Positions 17,928 to 26,086 of a stretch of 44,822 nucleotides of DNA are shown here, one piece after another (position 1 is the stretch's first letter; each line of letters begins with the position of its first letter). This DNA comes from Clostridiales bacterium (lineage in GTDB: Bacteria > Bacillota > Clostridia > Saccharofermentanales > Saccharofermentanaceae). Under the pieces are notes generated by a model. The model was not told the origin of the DNA, ran no database searches, and saw only the letters and a program-made list of their open reading frames with translations. A program made the translations under genes and the position numbers. Where the stretch lies: positions 1 to 44,822 of the forward strand of contig JAGCVX010000018.1 of assembly GCA_017962145.1 (NCBI GenBank), in the 5' to 3' direction.

Positions 17928-18851
17928 TTACGCCTTATTTCTATAATCTTCAAGCACATCCTTCAAGGTCTGTTCGATGGGATAACGGGGCGTAAATCCC
18001 GTATCGGCATGAAGCTTGGTATTGTCGCTATAGACTTTCGGAAGACTCGTCGTCTCCTTCATGGAAGGCGGAAGGACGGTCGATGCCTTGGCCTTTTCGC
18101 TCATTCCGATCAGAGAAGAGACGATATCGTGGATATAGTAGGCCTGACCGGATCCGACATTATAGATCTCGCCTTTTCTTCCCTTCTCCAGAAGAAGACG
18201 GTACGCGTGGACCGTATCACGGACATCGGCGAAATCACGCCAGCCGTCCAGAGATCTCACTTCGATCTTGTCGGTCTTTCCTCTTTCGAGATCGACGATG
18301 CGCTGACAGTAATCCGTGACCACGAATCCGGGCTTCTGACCGGGACCGATGTGGTTAAAGGAACGGGTCATGATGATGTCCATATCGTACTTTCTCATCA
18401 GGACTTTGACCAGGGATTCCTGTGCGCTCTTGGAAACGTCATACGGGCTTTCCGCCAGCTGGGGCGCGTCTTCTGCGATCGGACCCGGCGGGCAGTTTCT
18501 TACATCATACTGGTTGGCCGATCCGATCAGGATCAGTCTTGTCGAAAGATTATTCTTTCTGATCGCTTCGACCAGATTTACGGCGATATCGATATTGATA
18601 TGCATCGTCAGGATGACTTTCTCCCAGGAAAGTCCGGGAGCTGCCTGACCTGCGAGATTAAAGACCGCGTCCGGCTTCTTTTCCGCGATGATGCGGTCGA
18701 CCGCTTCCGGGTCGAGCATATCCGCAACGATGGTATCCGGATCGGAAGATACGATATCTACACCCCACACGTCATAGCCGGCTTCAAGCAGTTCGGCGCG
18801 AAGATAACGGCCGGCAAATCCGCCGATGCCGATGATGCCTACATTCTTCAT
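17928..18851 (-). CDS. rmd: GDP-4-dehydro-6-deoxy-D-mannose reductase-like SDR
   Basis: Extended short-chain dehydrogenase of 307 residues expected to reduce the Gmd product GDP-4-keto-6-deoxymannose to GDP-D-rhamnose with NAD(P)H. Visible are the nucleotide-binding start GIIGIGGFAGRYL, the NLAGQAAP segment, the catalytic Ser in GSANQYD, the Tyr/Lys pair in SPYDVSKSAQES, and TRSFNHIGPGQKPGFVV, typical of Rmd and Gmd but not of GDP-fucose synthase. RDFADVRDTV and YNVGSGQAY follow. It overlaps wzt by 4 nt and shares the operon with gmd, completing the pathway. A reductase giving GDP-6-deoxy-D-talose is the main alternative; stereochemistry cannot be read from sequence. Confidence 0.82.
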   Translation of the reverse strand: MKNVGIIGIGGFAGRYLRAELLEAGYDVWGVDIVSSDPDTIVADMLDPEAVDRIIAEKKPDAVFNLAGQAAPGLSWEKVILTMHINIDIAVNLVEAIRKNNLSTRLILIGSANQYDVRNCPPGPIAEDAPQLAESPYDVSKSAQESLVKVLMRKYDMDIIMTRSFNHIGPGQKPGFVVTDYCQRIVDLERGKTDKIEVRSLDGWRDFADVRDTVHAYRLLLEKGRKGEIYNVGSGQAYYIHDIVSSLIGMSEKAKASTVLPPSMKETTSLPKVYSDNTKLHADTGFTPRYPIEQTLKDVLEDYRNKA

Positions 18852-20182
18852 GACTCGGACTCCCCCTTTTCTTCGGACTTTCTGATCTCCCAGGAATGGT
18901 CGAAATTCACGATGCCGATTCCCGAACGGTCAGATTCCACTTCAAATTCGCAGTAGTTCCGATAGAAATCCATCGGCACTTCATTTTCATCGATAATGGC
19001 TACGGAGAAGATATACTTTCCTCCGAGAAGATCCATGTTTTCTACGTGAAATGTCACGATGCCCTCATCGGAAGGGAGCTTTGTCGGCACCTCATCGATC
19101 CGCTGGTTCGTTCCGTAGATCAGATCACGGTTCTGGCAGTGGAACGCGATACCGAAGATATTCTCGTGGCCGGGTTCGTTGACCTTATAGTGGATGTCGA
19201 TCGAGAACGGTTCGCCACGCTTGAGGCAGGTCGTTTCCTTTCCGTCCTTGTCACGGAAGACGGACTTTGTGATGACCGACCATCCCGTTCCGAAATGATC
19301 CGATGTCGTATCGATCTCGGGTTCGTCCGATGCATTCGGGTCTTCTGCCGGTTCTTCCGGCTCCGGCTCGGGTTCCGGTTCAGGTTCTGCTTTCTCCTGC
19401 TTCTGGGCCTCGAGATATTCTCTGTATGTCGAGATAACGCTGGAGATCTCACCGGTTGCCGCAACGACACCGTCGGAGATCCAGACACCTCGGTCACAGA
19501 ATGTTTCGATCGTATACAGGTCATGCGATACGATAACGATCGTCATGCCGTCTTTTTTCAACTGGCGGAGCTTGTTTAAGCACTTCTCCTGGAAGTTGGC
19601 GTCACCTACGGCGAGGATCTCGTCGATGAGGAGGATATCCGCATCTACGTTGATTGCAACGGAGAATGCCAGACGCATATACATACCGGATGAATACGTA
19701 CGTACCGGGTTGTCGATATAGTCGCCGAGCTCGGAGAACTCGATGATATCGGCAAGACGCGCGTCGATTTCTTTCTTCGTCAGACCGAAGATCGCGGCAT
19801 TGGTATAGATATTTTCACGACCGGAAAGATCCGGATGGAAACCGGCACCCAGCTCGATAAGGCAGGATACACGTCCGTCGATCTTCACTTCGCCCTTGTC
19901 CGGATACATGATCCTGGAAAGGAGCTTGAGGAAAGTACTCTTACCGCAGCCGTTTACACCTAAAAGGCCGACCGCCTCACCTTTTCTGACCTGAAGATCT
20001 ACGCCCTTTAAGACCCATCTTTCCTCATAGAGATTTCTCTTGTGGAAGAGGAGTTTTTCTTTCAGGCTGGAGCCTTTGTCATAGTAAACACGATATTTCT
20101 TATGGATCCCGCTGGCCTCGATGACCACTTCGCGGGTGTTGACTTTTTTATAGTTTGATCCCGGTAACTTAAATCCTGCCAT
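18848..20182 (-). CDS. wzt: Polysaccharide ABC exporter ATPase with C-terminal extension
   Basis: Powers export of a finished lipid-linked glycan through the Wzm pore. The 444 residues have an ATPase domain with Walker A GVNGCGKST at 75-83, signature YSSGM at 163-167, Walker B ILLIDE at 183-188 and switch His220. A Glu-Pro linker (about 265-290, EPEPEPEPEP) joins it to a C-terminal beta-rich domain of roughly 150 residues. In Wzt proteins of O8/O9a type that domain binds the methyl- or otherwise capped end of the polymer. Its presence next to a methyltransferase suggests cap-dependent export here. The gene starts 1 nt after the wzm stop and overlaps rmd by 4 nt. Confidence 0.92.
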   Translation of the reverse strand: MAGFKLPGSNYKKVNTREVVIEASGIHKKYRVYYDKGSSLKEKLLFHKRNLYEERWVLKGVDLQVRKGEAVGLLGVNGCGKSTFLKLLSRIMYPDKGEVKIDGRVSCLIELGAGFHPDLSGRENIYTNAAIFGLTKKEIDARLADIIEFSELGDYIDNPVRTYSSGMYMRLAFSVAINVDADILLIDEILAVGDANFQEKCLNKLRQLKKDGMTIVIVSHDLYTIETFCDRGVWISDGVVAATGEISSVISTYREYLEAQKQEKAEPEPEPEPEPEEPAEDPNASDEPEIDTTSDHFGTGWSVITKSVFRDKDGKETTCLKRGEPFSIDIHYKVNEPGHENIFGIAFHCQNRDLIYGTNQRIDEVPTKLPSDEGIVTFHVENMDLLGGKYIFSVAIIDENEVPMDFYRNYCEFEVESDRSGIGIVNFDHSWEIRKSEEKGESES

Positions 20183-20183
20183 C

Positions 20184-20966
20184 TTACAATTCCTCCGCGA
20201 AACGACGCTTCAGTTTTCCGAAGATCAGGAAACCGAGAATGGTGAATATAAGGCCCATACCTGCCGCGGTAGAAAGCGTCAGGAGCTTCGGCGCACGTCC
20301 GTAGTACATGATGTCACGGTATGCGATGATGACCGAAGTCATAGGGTTGATGTAGAAGATCTTCTGCAGATGCGGCTTGCCGTTTAAGATCGACACGTCA
20401 TACATGATCGGTGTCAGGAACTGCCAGGCCATGGTGATGATGCTCAGGATATATTCCAGATCGCGGAAATATACGGTCATCGCCGAAGTGATCATGGTGA
20501 TGCCCAGCGCGAGGAAATACTCGACGATCATGATGATCGGAAGATATAAAAGCGCCACGGGATTTAAGGTTCGTCCCGCGATAATGACGACGGCAAATAC
20601 CACGATATACGTAAGGAGCATATTAACAAATGCAGAGGTCACGTACGAGATCGGCAGGACTTCACGCGGGAAGTAGATCTTGGTGACCATGCTCGACTGC
20701 GAGATGACGCAGCCCGCGCCTCCGGAGATACTTGTCGAAAAGAAGATCCACGGGATCAGGGCGACGAACAAAAACAGATAATACTGCTCGATATCCTGGC
20801 GCATGATGGTGGAAAAAACTAGCGTATACACCAGAAGCTGCAAAAGCGGGTTGATAAAGGTCCACATGAATCCGAGGACGGATGCTTTGTACCTTCCTTT
20901 CAAATCCCGCTTTACAAAGCCGATGATCATCTGGCGATAGTTGTAGAGTTCTTTGAGGATGTTCAT
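20184..20966 (-). CDS. wzm: Polysaccharide ABC exporter permease
   Basis: ABC-2-type membrane protein of 260 residues with about six hydrophobic helices (for example VLGFMWTFINPLLQLLVYTL and FLFVALIPWIFFSTSISGG). It forms the channel for lipid-linked polysaccharide with the ATPase of the next gene. The N-terminal RDLKGRYKASVLGF is the amphipathic gate-helix segment typical of O-antigen and teichoic-acid exporters (Wzm/TagG). A TagG assignment is conceivable from sequence alone. The gmd, rmd and GT neighbours and the long Wzt favour an O-antigen or S-layer-glycan-type polymer. It starts 4 nt after the gmd stop. Confidence 0.92.
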   Translation of the reverse strand: MNILKELYNYRQMIIGFVKRDLKGRYKASVLGFMWTFINPLLQLLVYTLVFSTIMRQDIEQYYLFLFVALIPWIFFSTSISGGAGCVISQSSMVTKIYFPREVLPISYVTSAFVNMLLTYIVVFAVVIIAGRTLNPVALLYLPIIMIVEYFLALGITMITSAMTVYFRDLEYILSIITMAWQFLTPIMYDVSILNGKPHLQKIFYINPMTSVIIAYRDIMYYGRAPKLLTLSTAAGMGLIFTILGFLIFGKLKRRFAEEL

Positions 20967-20970
20967 GTAC

Positions 20971-21990
<1,020 letters not shown>

Positions 21991-22021
21991 TCATAACCTC
22001 GAATCGCAAAGTGATATCGTT

Positions 22022-23206
22022 TTATTTTATCACATCATAGATCGCCTGACCATATGACAGTGTCGTCGCATCCCACGAAAACTTGTCCACTTGGGCCTTC
22101 ATTTTCGTATCAAGTGTCGCTTTGTCATATTTCTTTGAAAGGAAGATCTCGATTCCTTCGGCAAATGAACTTGCGTCCTGCGGATCGGCAAGATATCCGG
22201 CGTCCCCGACGACCTCAGGAAGAGATGCCGCGCGGGACACGACTGCCGGGGTTCCGCATGCCATGGCTTCGAGAGCCGGGATACCGAAACCTTCGTATAC
22301 AGACGGGAAAACAAATACGTCCGCGATACGGTACAGATCGATCTTGTCCGACTCGGAAAGATAGCCTGTGCGGATGATGTCCGAAGCAAACGGCGAGGTT
22401 TCGATCTTTTCCAGAAGGGATTCATATTTCCAGCCAAGACCTCCGCCGATCACGAGTTTCAGATCCGGATGGTCTTTTTTGAGCATCTCGAATGCTTCGA
22501 CCAGACGGCCCACATTCTTTCTCGGCTCCAGTGTGCCCAGATAAAGGATATACTCGCCCGGGATGTTCCATTTGCCGCGGACGCGTTTTTCGACGCTCTT
22601 TCTTTCTCTGTCATCTCTACAGGGGCTGTAGATCCGGCTGTTGACGCCGCAGTACGCGACACGGATCTTTTCTTCCGGAACGCCGAGACAGTCGATGACT
22701 TCCTGCTTGGTAAATTCACTTACCACCATGATCGTCTCTGCTTTTTCGCAGGACGCCGGAAGGCAGCGCGTTAGAAGACGCTTGTTTCTGGCATCCATCA
22801 TCTCCGGATAACGGGAGCTGACCATGTCATGCACGGTAATGATGGATTTTCCTTTCAAGCCCATCGGAACCAGAAAATTGAAAAACAGCGTGATATCGTT
22901 ATCAGTCTTGAGAAGTTTTTCGTAAGGGACGATGCTGCCCATCTTTCCCAGACGATTATAAAGCCCCAGCGGCATGAGATGACACTCTTTCATCTCACAG
23001 TCTGAGGCAGGTTTGTCGAGGTGCTGTCTTACAAAGTCAGCACCTCCGTTACGTTTTAAGAAATCAAATACGTGAAGTTCGACGGAAGCGTATCCGCCTT
23101 TTTCGAGATTCGGCGCAAGACGACGTGCAACCTCTTTAGTATACGTTCCGATACCGGTGAGGTTCGACGACGCCAGTGGCTGCATGCTTAAAGCAATACG
23201 TCTCAT
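22022..23206 (-). CDS. GT4-type glycosyltransferase (mannosyltransferase-like)
   Basis: Predicted GT-B enzyme of 394 residues. It starts MRRIALSMQPLASSNLTGIGTY, has SIITVHDMVSSRYPE, a conserved VVSEFTKQEVIDCLGVPEEK, YILYLGTLEPRKN and the donor motif YEGFGIPALEAMACGTPAVV followed by LPEVVGDAGY. This pattern is common among mannosyl- and rhamnosyltransferases of O-antigen clusters. It is the second gene of the long operon, 23 nt after the 119-residue unknown and 34 nt before gmd. The ribosome site is weak, so translation may depend on the upstream gene. Donor sugar inferred only from the locus. Confidence 0.89.
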   Translation of the reverse strand: MRRIALSMQPLASSNLTGIGTYTKEVARRLAPNLEKGGYASVELHVFDFLKRNGGADFVRQHLDKPASDCEMKECHLMPLGLYNRLGKMGSIVPYEKLLKTDNDITLFFNFLVPMGLKGKSIITVHDMVSSRYPEMMDARNKRLLTRCLPASCEKAETIMVVSEFTKQEVIDCLGVPEEKIRVAYCGVNSRIYSPCRDDRERKSVEKRVRGKWNIPGEYILYLGTLEPRKNVGRLVEAFEMLKKDHPDLKLVIGGGLGWKYESLLEKIETSPFASDIIRTGYLSESDKIDLYRIADVFVFPSVYEGFGIPALEAMACGTPAVVSRAASLPEVVGDAGYLADPQDASSFAEGIEIFLSKKYDKATLDTKMKAQVDKFSWDATTLSYGQAIYDVIK

Positions 23207-23229
23207 TTGTGATTCAGTTCAGCCGTCCT

Positions 23230-23589
23230 TTACTCCTTAATGGAAACATGCATGGACTTGGCGATGATAAAGAAGCGGCGGTTTTCCACCTTGATCTTGA
23301 AAATGTGATATCCCTGACCGATATGATATCTTTCATTCATCTGGTAGAATTCCTCCTGAGGAGCCAGGCCAATGAAGTCCCCGCCTTCATAAGTGAAGCG
23401 CATAGGACAGGATACCATAAAAGGCTGCATGAATACAATTTCCAAAACCGGCTCCGCAAATTCATCCGGCTTGCCGACCAGTACGACCTGCTCACAATCT
23501 GCAGACTGGATTTCAAAATACATCCAAAGGACGTCTGCGAGACAGTCTTTAATCGAATTGAATTTGACTAAACATTCGTTGGCAGTCAT
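23230..23589 (-). CDS. Unknown 119-residue protein, first gene of the gmd/wzm/wzt operon
   Basis: I do not recognise this family. The protein is acidic to neutral, without signal peptide or membrane helix, and looks like a compact beta-rich domain (VLEIVFMQPFMVSCPMRFTY, then YHIFKIKVENRRFFIIAK). It has four cysteines (residues 6, 16, 32 and 61) with no metal-site spacing. The ATG at 23589 has a G-rich site (GGGGGG) about 9 nt upstream and a promoter-like element further up. Only 23 nt separate it from the first GT, so it is probably co-transcribed. It could be a regulator or a small-domain partner of a glycan enzyme, but nothing in the sequence proves this. Confidence 0.68.
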   Translation of the reverse strand: MTANECLVKFNSIKDCLADVLWMYFEIQSADCEQVVLVGKPDEFAEPVLEIVFMQPFMVSCPMRFTYEGGDFIGLAPQEEFYQMNERYHIGQGYHIFKIKVENRRFFIIAKSMHVSIKE

Positions 23590-23622
23590 TCACGTGCCCC
23601 CCTGTTTTCTAGGATAGTTCAG

Positions 23623-23651
23623 AGTATACTCGCATCTTTTGGACTTTTAAA
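23623..23651 (-). promoter_or_regulatory. Candidate promoter of the gmd/wzm/wzt operon
   Basis: On the minus strand TTTAAA (-35, four of six matches), a 17-nt spacer and TATACT (-10) lie about 35 nt before the 119-residue gene. The -10 sits in a palindrome (AGTATACT). Confidence 0.45.
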
Positions 23652-23666
23652 GTCAAAAACCCTCGG

Positions 23667-23683
23667 CAAAATCGACAATTTTG
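23667..23683 (-). terminator. Weak stem-loop after the small methyltransferase gene
   Basis: CAAAAT (23667-23672) pairs with ATTTTG (23678-23683) around a 5-nt loop, about 14 nt after the stop. A T-run appears only after seven further bases on the minus strand. It is a poor terminator at best. Confidence 0.25.
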
Positions 23684-23696
23684 GGAAGAAATGGGA

Positions 23697-24290
23697 CTAT
23701 TTTTCAAACTTTTTCCTTATTTTCTTCGCATATTTGTCACTTTTCTTCACAGATATAAACACAAAATAACCGTCTTGTTCATAAATTTTTACGCCACCGA
23801 AGATGGCGATCATCTTGTTCTTATACCACTCTTTGCGCTTGGTCACCAAAACCATACAACCGCCTGTTTTCAGTCGGTTGAAGCCTTTTTCGATGAATGC
23901 TTTCGCCACAGAAAAATCCGTGTGGTAAGGAGGATTCGATAAGATCCAGGTAAAGTCATTATCCGGAACTGCGCTCAAATCGGGTCCGCAGACAAATGTC
24001 GCGCCATTTATGGAATTTTGTTCAAAATTTTCATGACTGATCGCAACTGCCTTCGGATCGATGTCCGTAAGCACCACATTTTCCCCGCCGATGCGCCTTG
24101 CAGCCCACAATCCGACGATTCCCACGCCGCATCCGAGGTCTAAGACTTTGTCCCCTTCCTTGAGCTCAACGTGGGACAGCATCAGGCGCGTCCCGGCGTC
24201 CTGACCCCGGGGCGAGAAAAGAGAGGAATCCGTTTTGATGCGGATTTCCTCTCCCATATCTTCCCAGATATATTCACTCATGTTTCCCAT
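23697..24290 (-). CDS. Class I methyltransferase with NPPY motif (RsmC-like)
   Basis: SAM-dependent methyltransferase of 197 residues. Motif I is VLDLGCGVGIVGL, the acidic residue follows in LTDIDPKAV, and motif IV is SNPPY, which marks enzymes that methylate amino groups on nucleic acid bases or glutamine side chains. Its size and layout fit the C-terminal half of 16S rRNA G1207 methyltransferase RsmC, as in many Gram-positive YbxB-type proteins. The start could be 24290 or 24281 (MSEYIWE); neither has a strong ribosome site. It begins 10 nt after the phosphohexomutase stop and is the last gene of that operon. A link to envelope synthesis is not evident. Confidence 0.82.
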   Translation of the reverse strand: MGNMSEYIWEDMGEEIRIKTDSSLFSPRGQDAGTRLMLSHVELKEGDKVLDLGCGVGIVGLWAARRIGGENVVLTDIDPKAVAISHENFEQNSINGATFVCGPDLSAVPDNDFTWILSNPPYHTDFSVAKAFIEKGFNRLKTGGCMVLVTKRKEWYKNKMIAIFGGVKIYEQDGYFVFISVKKSDKYAKKIRKKFEK

Positions 24291-24300
24291 GTGACCGCTC

Positions 24301-26085
24301 TCAGAGTCTGGCCTTTACACAGGAAGAAACGATCTCTTTGGTTTCTGCGAGACGATTGACCGAGTCTTCTCTTGTCGTCGCATAGATACCGAAGTAGATC
24401 TTCAGTTTCGGCTCTGTACCGGACGGACGAGCGCATGCCCAGTCGAGGCCCTTGTCGCCGCCGAGCTCATAAAGCAGAACGTTGGAGACCGGAAGATCGA
24501 TCGGGGTGACTTCTACGCCGGAATCGGTAAATGCATAGCGCTTGGATGTCTGGTAATCACGAACGGCTACGATCGGTGCGCCGCCGAGAAGCTTCTGTGC
24601 TTCTTCTTTATTCTTTACGCCTTCGAGTTCAGCACGCAGAGACTTCATCGCGCCGGAGATCTTCTCGACGCCTTCTTTACCTTCGAGTGTGAAGGAAACG
24701 GCTTCTTCGAAACCATAACCGAAACGCTGGTAGATGCTCTCGAGTCTGTCGATGAGAGACTGTCCGCGTTCCTTGGACTGAGCCTGCATACCTGCGATCA
24801 GCATCGCGGCAACAACGGCATCCTTATCACGAACATTTACACCGGACAGATAACCATAGCTCTCTTCGAAACCGAACTGGAAGTGCTTGTTGCCGAATTC
24901 GTCGTCGATCTTGATGCGCTCGCCGATGAACTTAAAGCCGGTCAGTACTTCCTGCAGCTCGACGCCATAGTAACGGCAGATCGCGCCGGCAAGCTTACTG
25001 GATACGATCGTGGTAACGGCAAACGGATTCGCCTCGAGTGTACCCGCGGACTTCTTTGAATCCAGGATATAGTCCAGAAGCATCAGTCCGATCTGGTTTC
25101 CTGTAAACGGAGCATAGACTTCTTTTCCGTCTTTTACGGTACGGACGGCTACGCCTACACGGTCACTGTCCGGATCGGTACCGATAACAAGATCGGCATC
25201 CACTTTCTTTGCAAGTTCGATCGCCATCGTGAGCGCCGCCGGATTCTCCGGGTTCGGAGTTTCGACAGTCGGGAAATCACCATTCGGCAGTTCCTGTTCC
25301 GGAACAACATATACGTTTTCGAAACCGACCTTCTTCAGGATACGGCGTACCGGCTTGTTGCCCGAGCCGTGAAGAGGTGTATAAACGATGGACATGTCTT
25401 TCTGGTTCTGGATCGCCTGACGGTCGATGACGAGCTTATCGAGCATGTCGGTATAATCCTCGTCGACCTTGGCACCCCAGTAAGTAAGAAGTCCTTTTGC
25501 CTGTGCTTCTTCAAGTGTATCCGGACGGATGGTACGGATATCTTCGATGCCCTCGATGAATCCGAGGATCTTCGATGCGGCCTCCGGCGGAACCTGACCG
25601 CCGTCCTCACCGTATACCTTGTAGCCGTTGTACTTCGACGGGTTATGGCTGGCGGTGATCATGACACCGGCAAATGCCTTATGGTAACGAACCGAGTAGC
25701 TCAGCATCGGTACCGGACGAAGCTCGTCGGAAAGATAAACACGGATACCCATGGATGTCAGGGTACGTGCCGTGATGGAAGCAAACTCAGGAGAGAAATG
25801 ACGGGAGTCGAAGGAGATGGATACACCTCTCTTCATGGCCTCTTCACCCTCGCTCTGGATATATTTACCAAGACCTGCAGAAGCTTTGGTAACCGTATAC
25901 AGATTCATGCGGTTGGTACCTGCTCCCAGGATGCCGCGAAGTCCGCCTGTTCCGAATTCCAGATCGCGGTAGAAACGCTCCTCGATCTCCTTCGGGTCGT
26001 CCTTGATGCCGATCAGTTCCTCTCTGGTCAGCGCGTCAAAATACGGATCGGTACTCCACAAATTGTATAATTCCTGTACGTTCAT
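24301..26085 (-). CDS. Phosphohexomutase (phosphoglucomutase/phosphomannomutase family)
   Basis: Moves the phosphate of a hexose between C6 and C1 through a phosphoserine enzyme. The 594 residues match the long PgcA-type Gram-positive phosphoglucomutases. The active serine lies in TASHNPSKYNGYKVYG (Ser146). The Mg2+ loop is GTDPDSDRVGV, the sugar-binding loop GFEESYGYL and the phosphate-binding loop RPSGTEPKLKIY. It can supply glucose-1-P for UDP-glucose. If it also takes mannose-6-P it would feed ManC, since no other phosphomannomutase is in the window. It starts 1 nt after the second YfhO stop, so the operon ties precursor supply to envelope glycosylation. Confidence 0.94.
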   Translation of the reverse strand: MNVQELYNLWSTDPYFDALTREELIGIKDDPKEIEERFYRDLEFGTGGLRGILGAGTNRMNLYTVTKASAGLGKYIQSEGEEAMKRGVSISFDSRHFSPEFASITARTLTSMGIRVYLSDELRPVPMLSYSVRYHKAFAGVMITASHNPSKYNGYKVYGEDGGQVPPEAASKILGFIEGIEDIRTIRPDTLEEAQAKGLLTYWGAKVDEDYTDMLDKLVIDRQAIQNQKDMSIVYTPLHGSGNKPVRRILKKVGFENVYVVPEQELPNGDFPTVETPNPENPAALTMAIELAKKVDADLVIGTDPDSDRVGVAVRTVKDGKEVYAPFTGNQIGLMLLDYILDSKKSAGTLEANPFAVTTIVSSKLAGAICRYYGVELQEVLTGFKFIGERIKIDDEFGNKHFQFGFEESYGYLSGVNVRDKDAVVAAMLIAGMQAQSKERGQSLIDRLESIYQRFGYGFEEAVSFTLEGKEGVEKISGAMKSLRAELEGVKNKEEAQKLLGGAPIVAVRDYQTSKRYAFTDSGVEVTPIDLPVSNVLLYELGGDKGLDWACARPSGTEPKLKIYFGIYATTREDSVNRLAETKEIVSSCVKARL

Positions 26086-26086
26086 A

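Noticed and set aside
17928..18851. GDP-L-fucose synthase as an alternative for the reductase
   Set aside because: The FNHIGPGQ and GFVV segments and the lack of fucose-synthase motifs point to an Rmd-type reductase.
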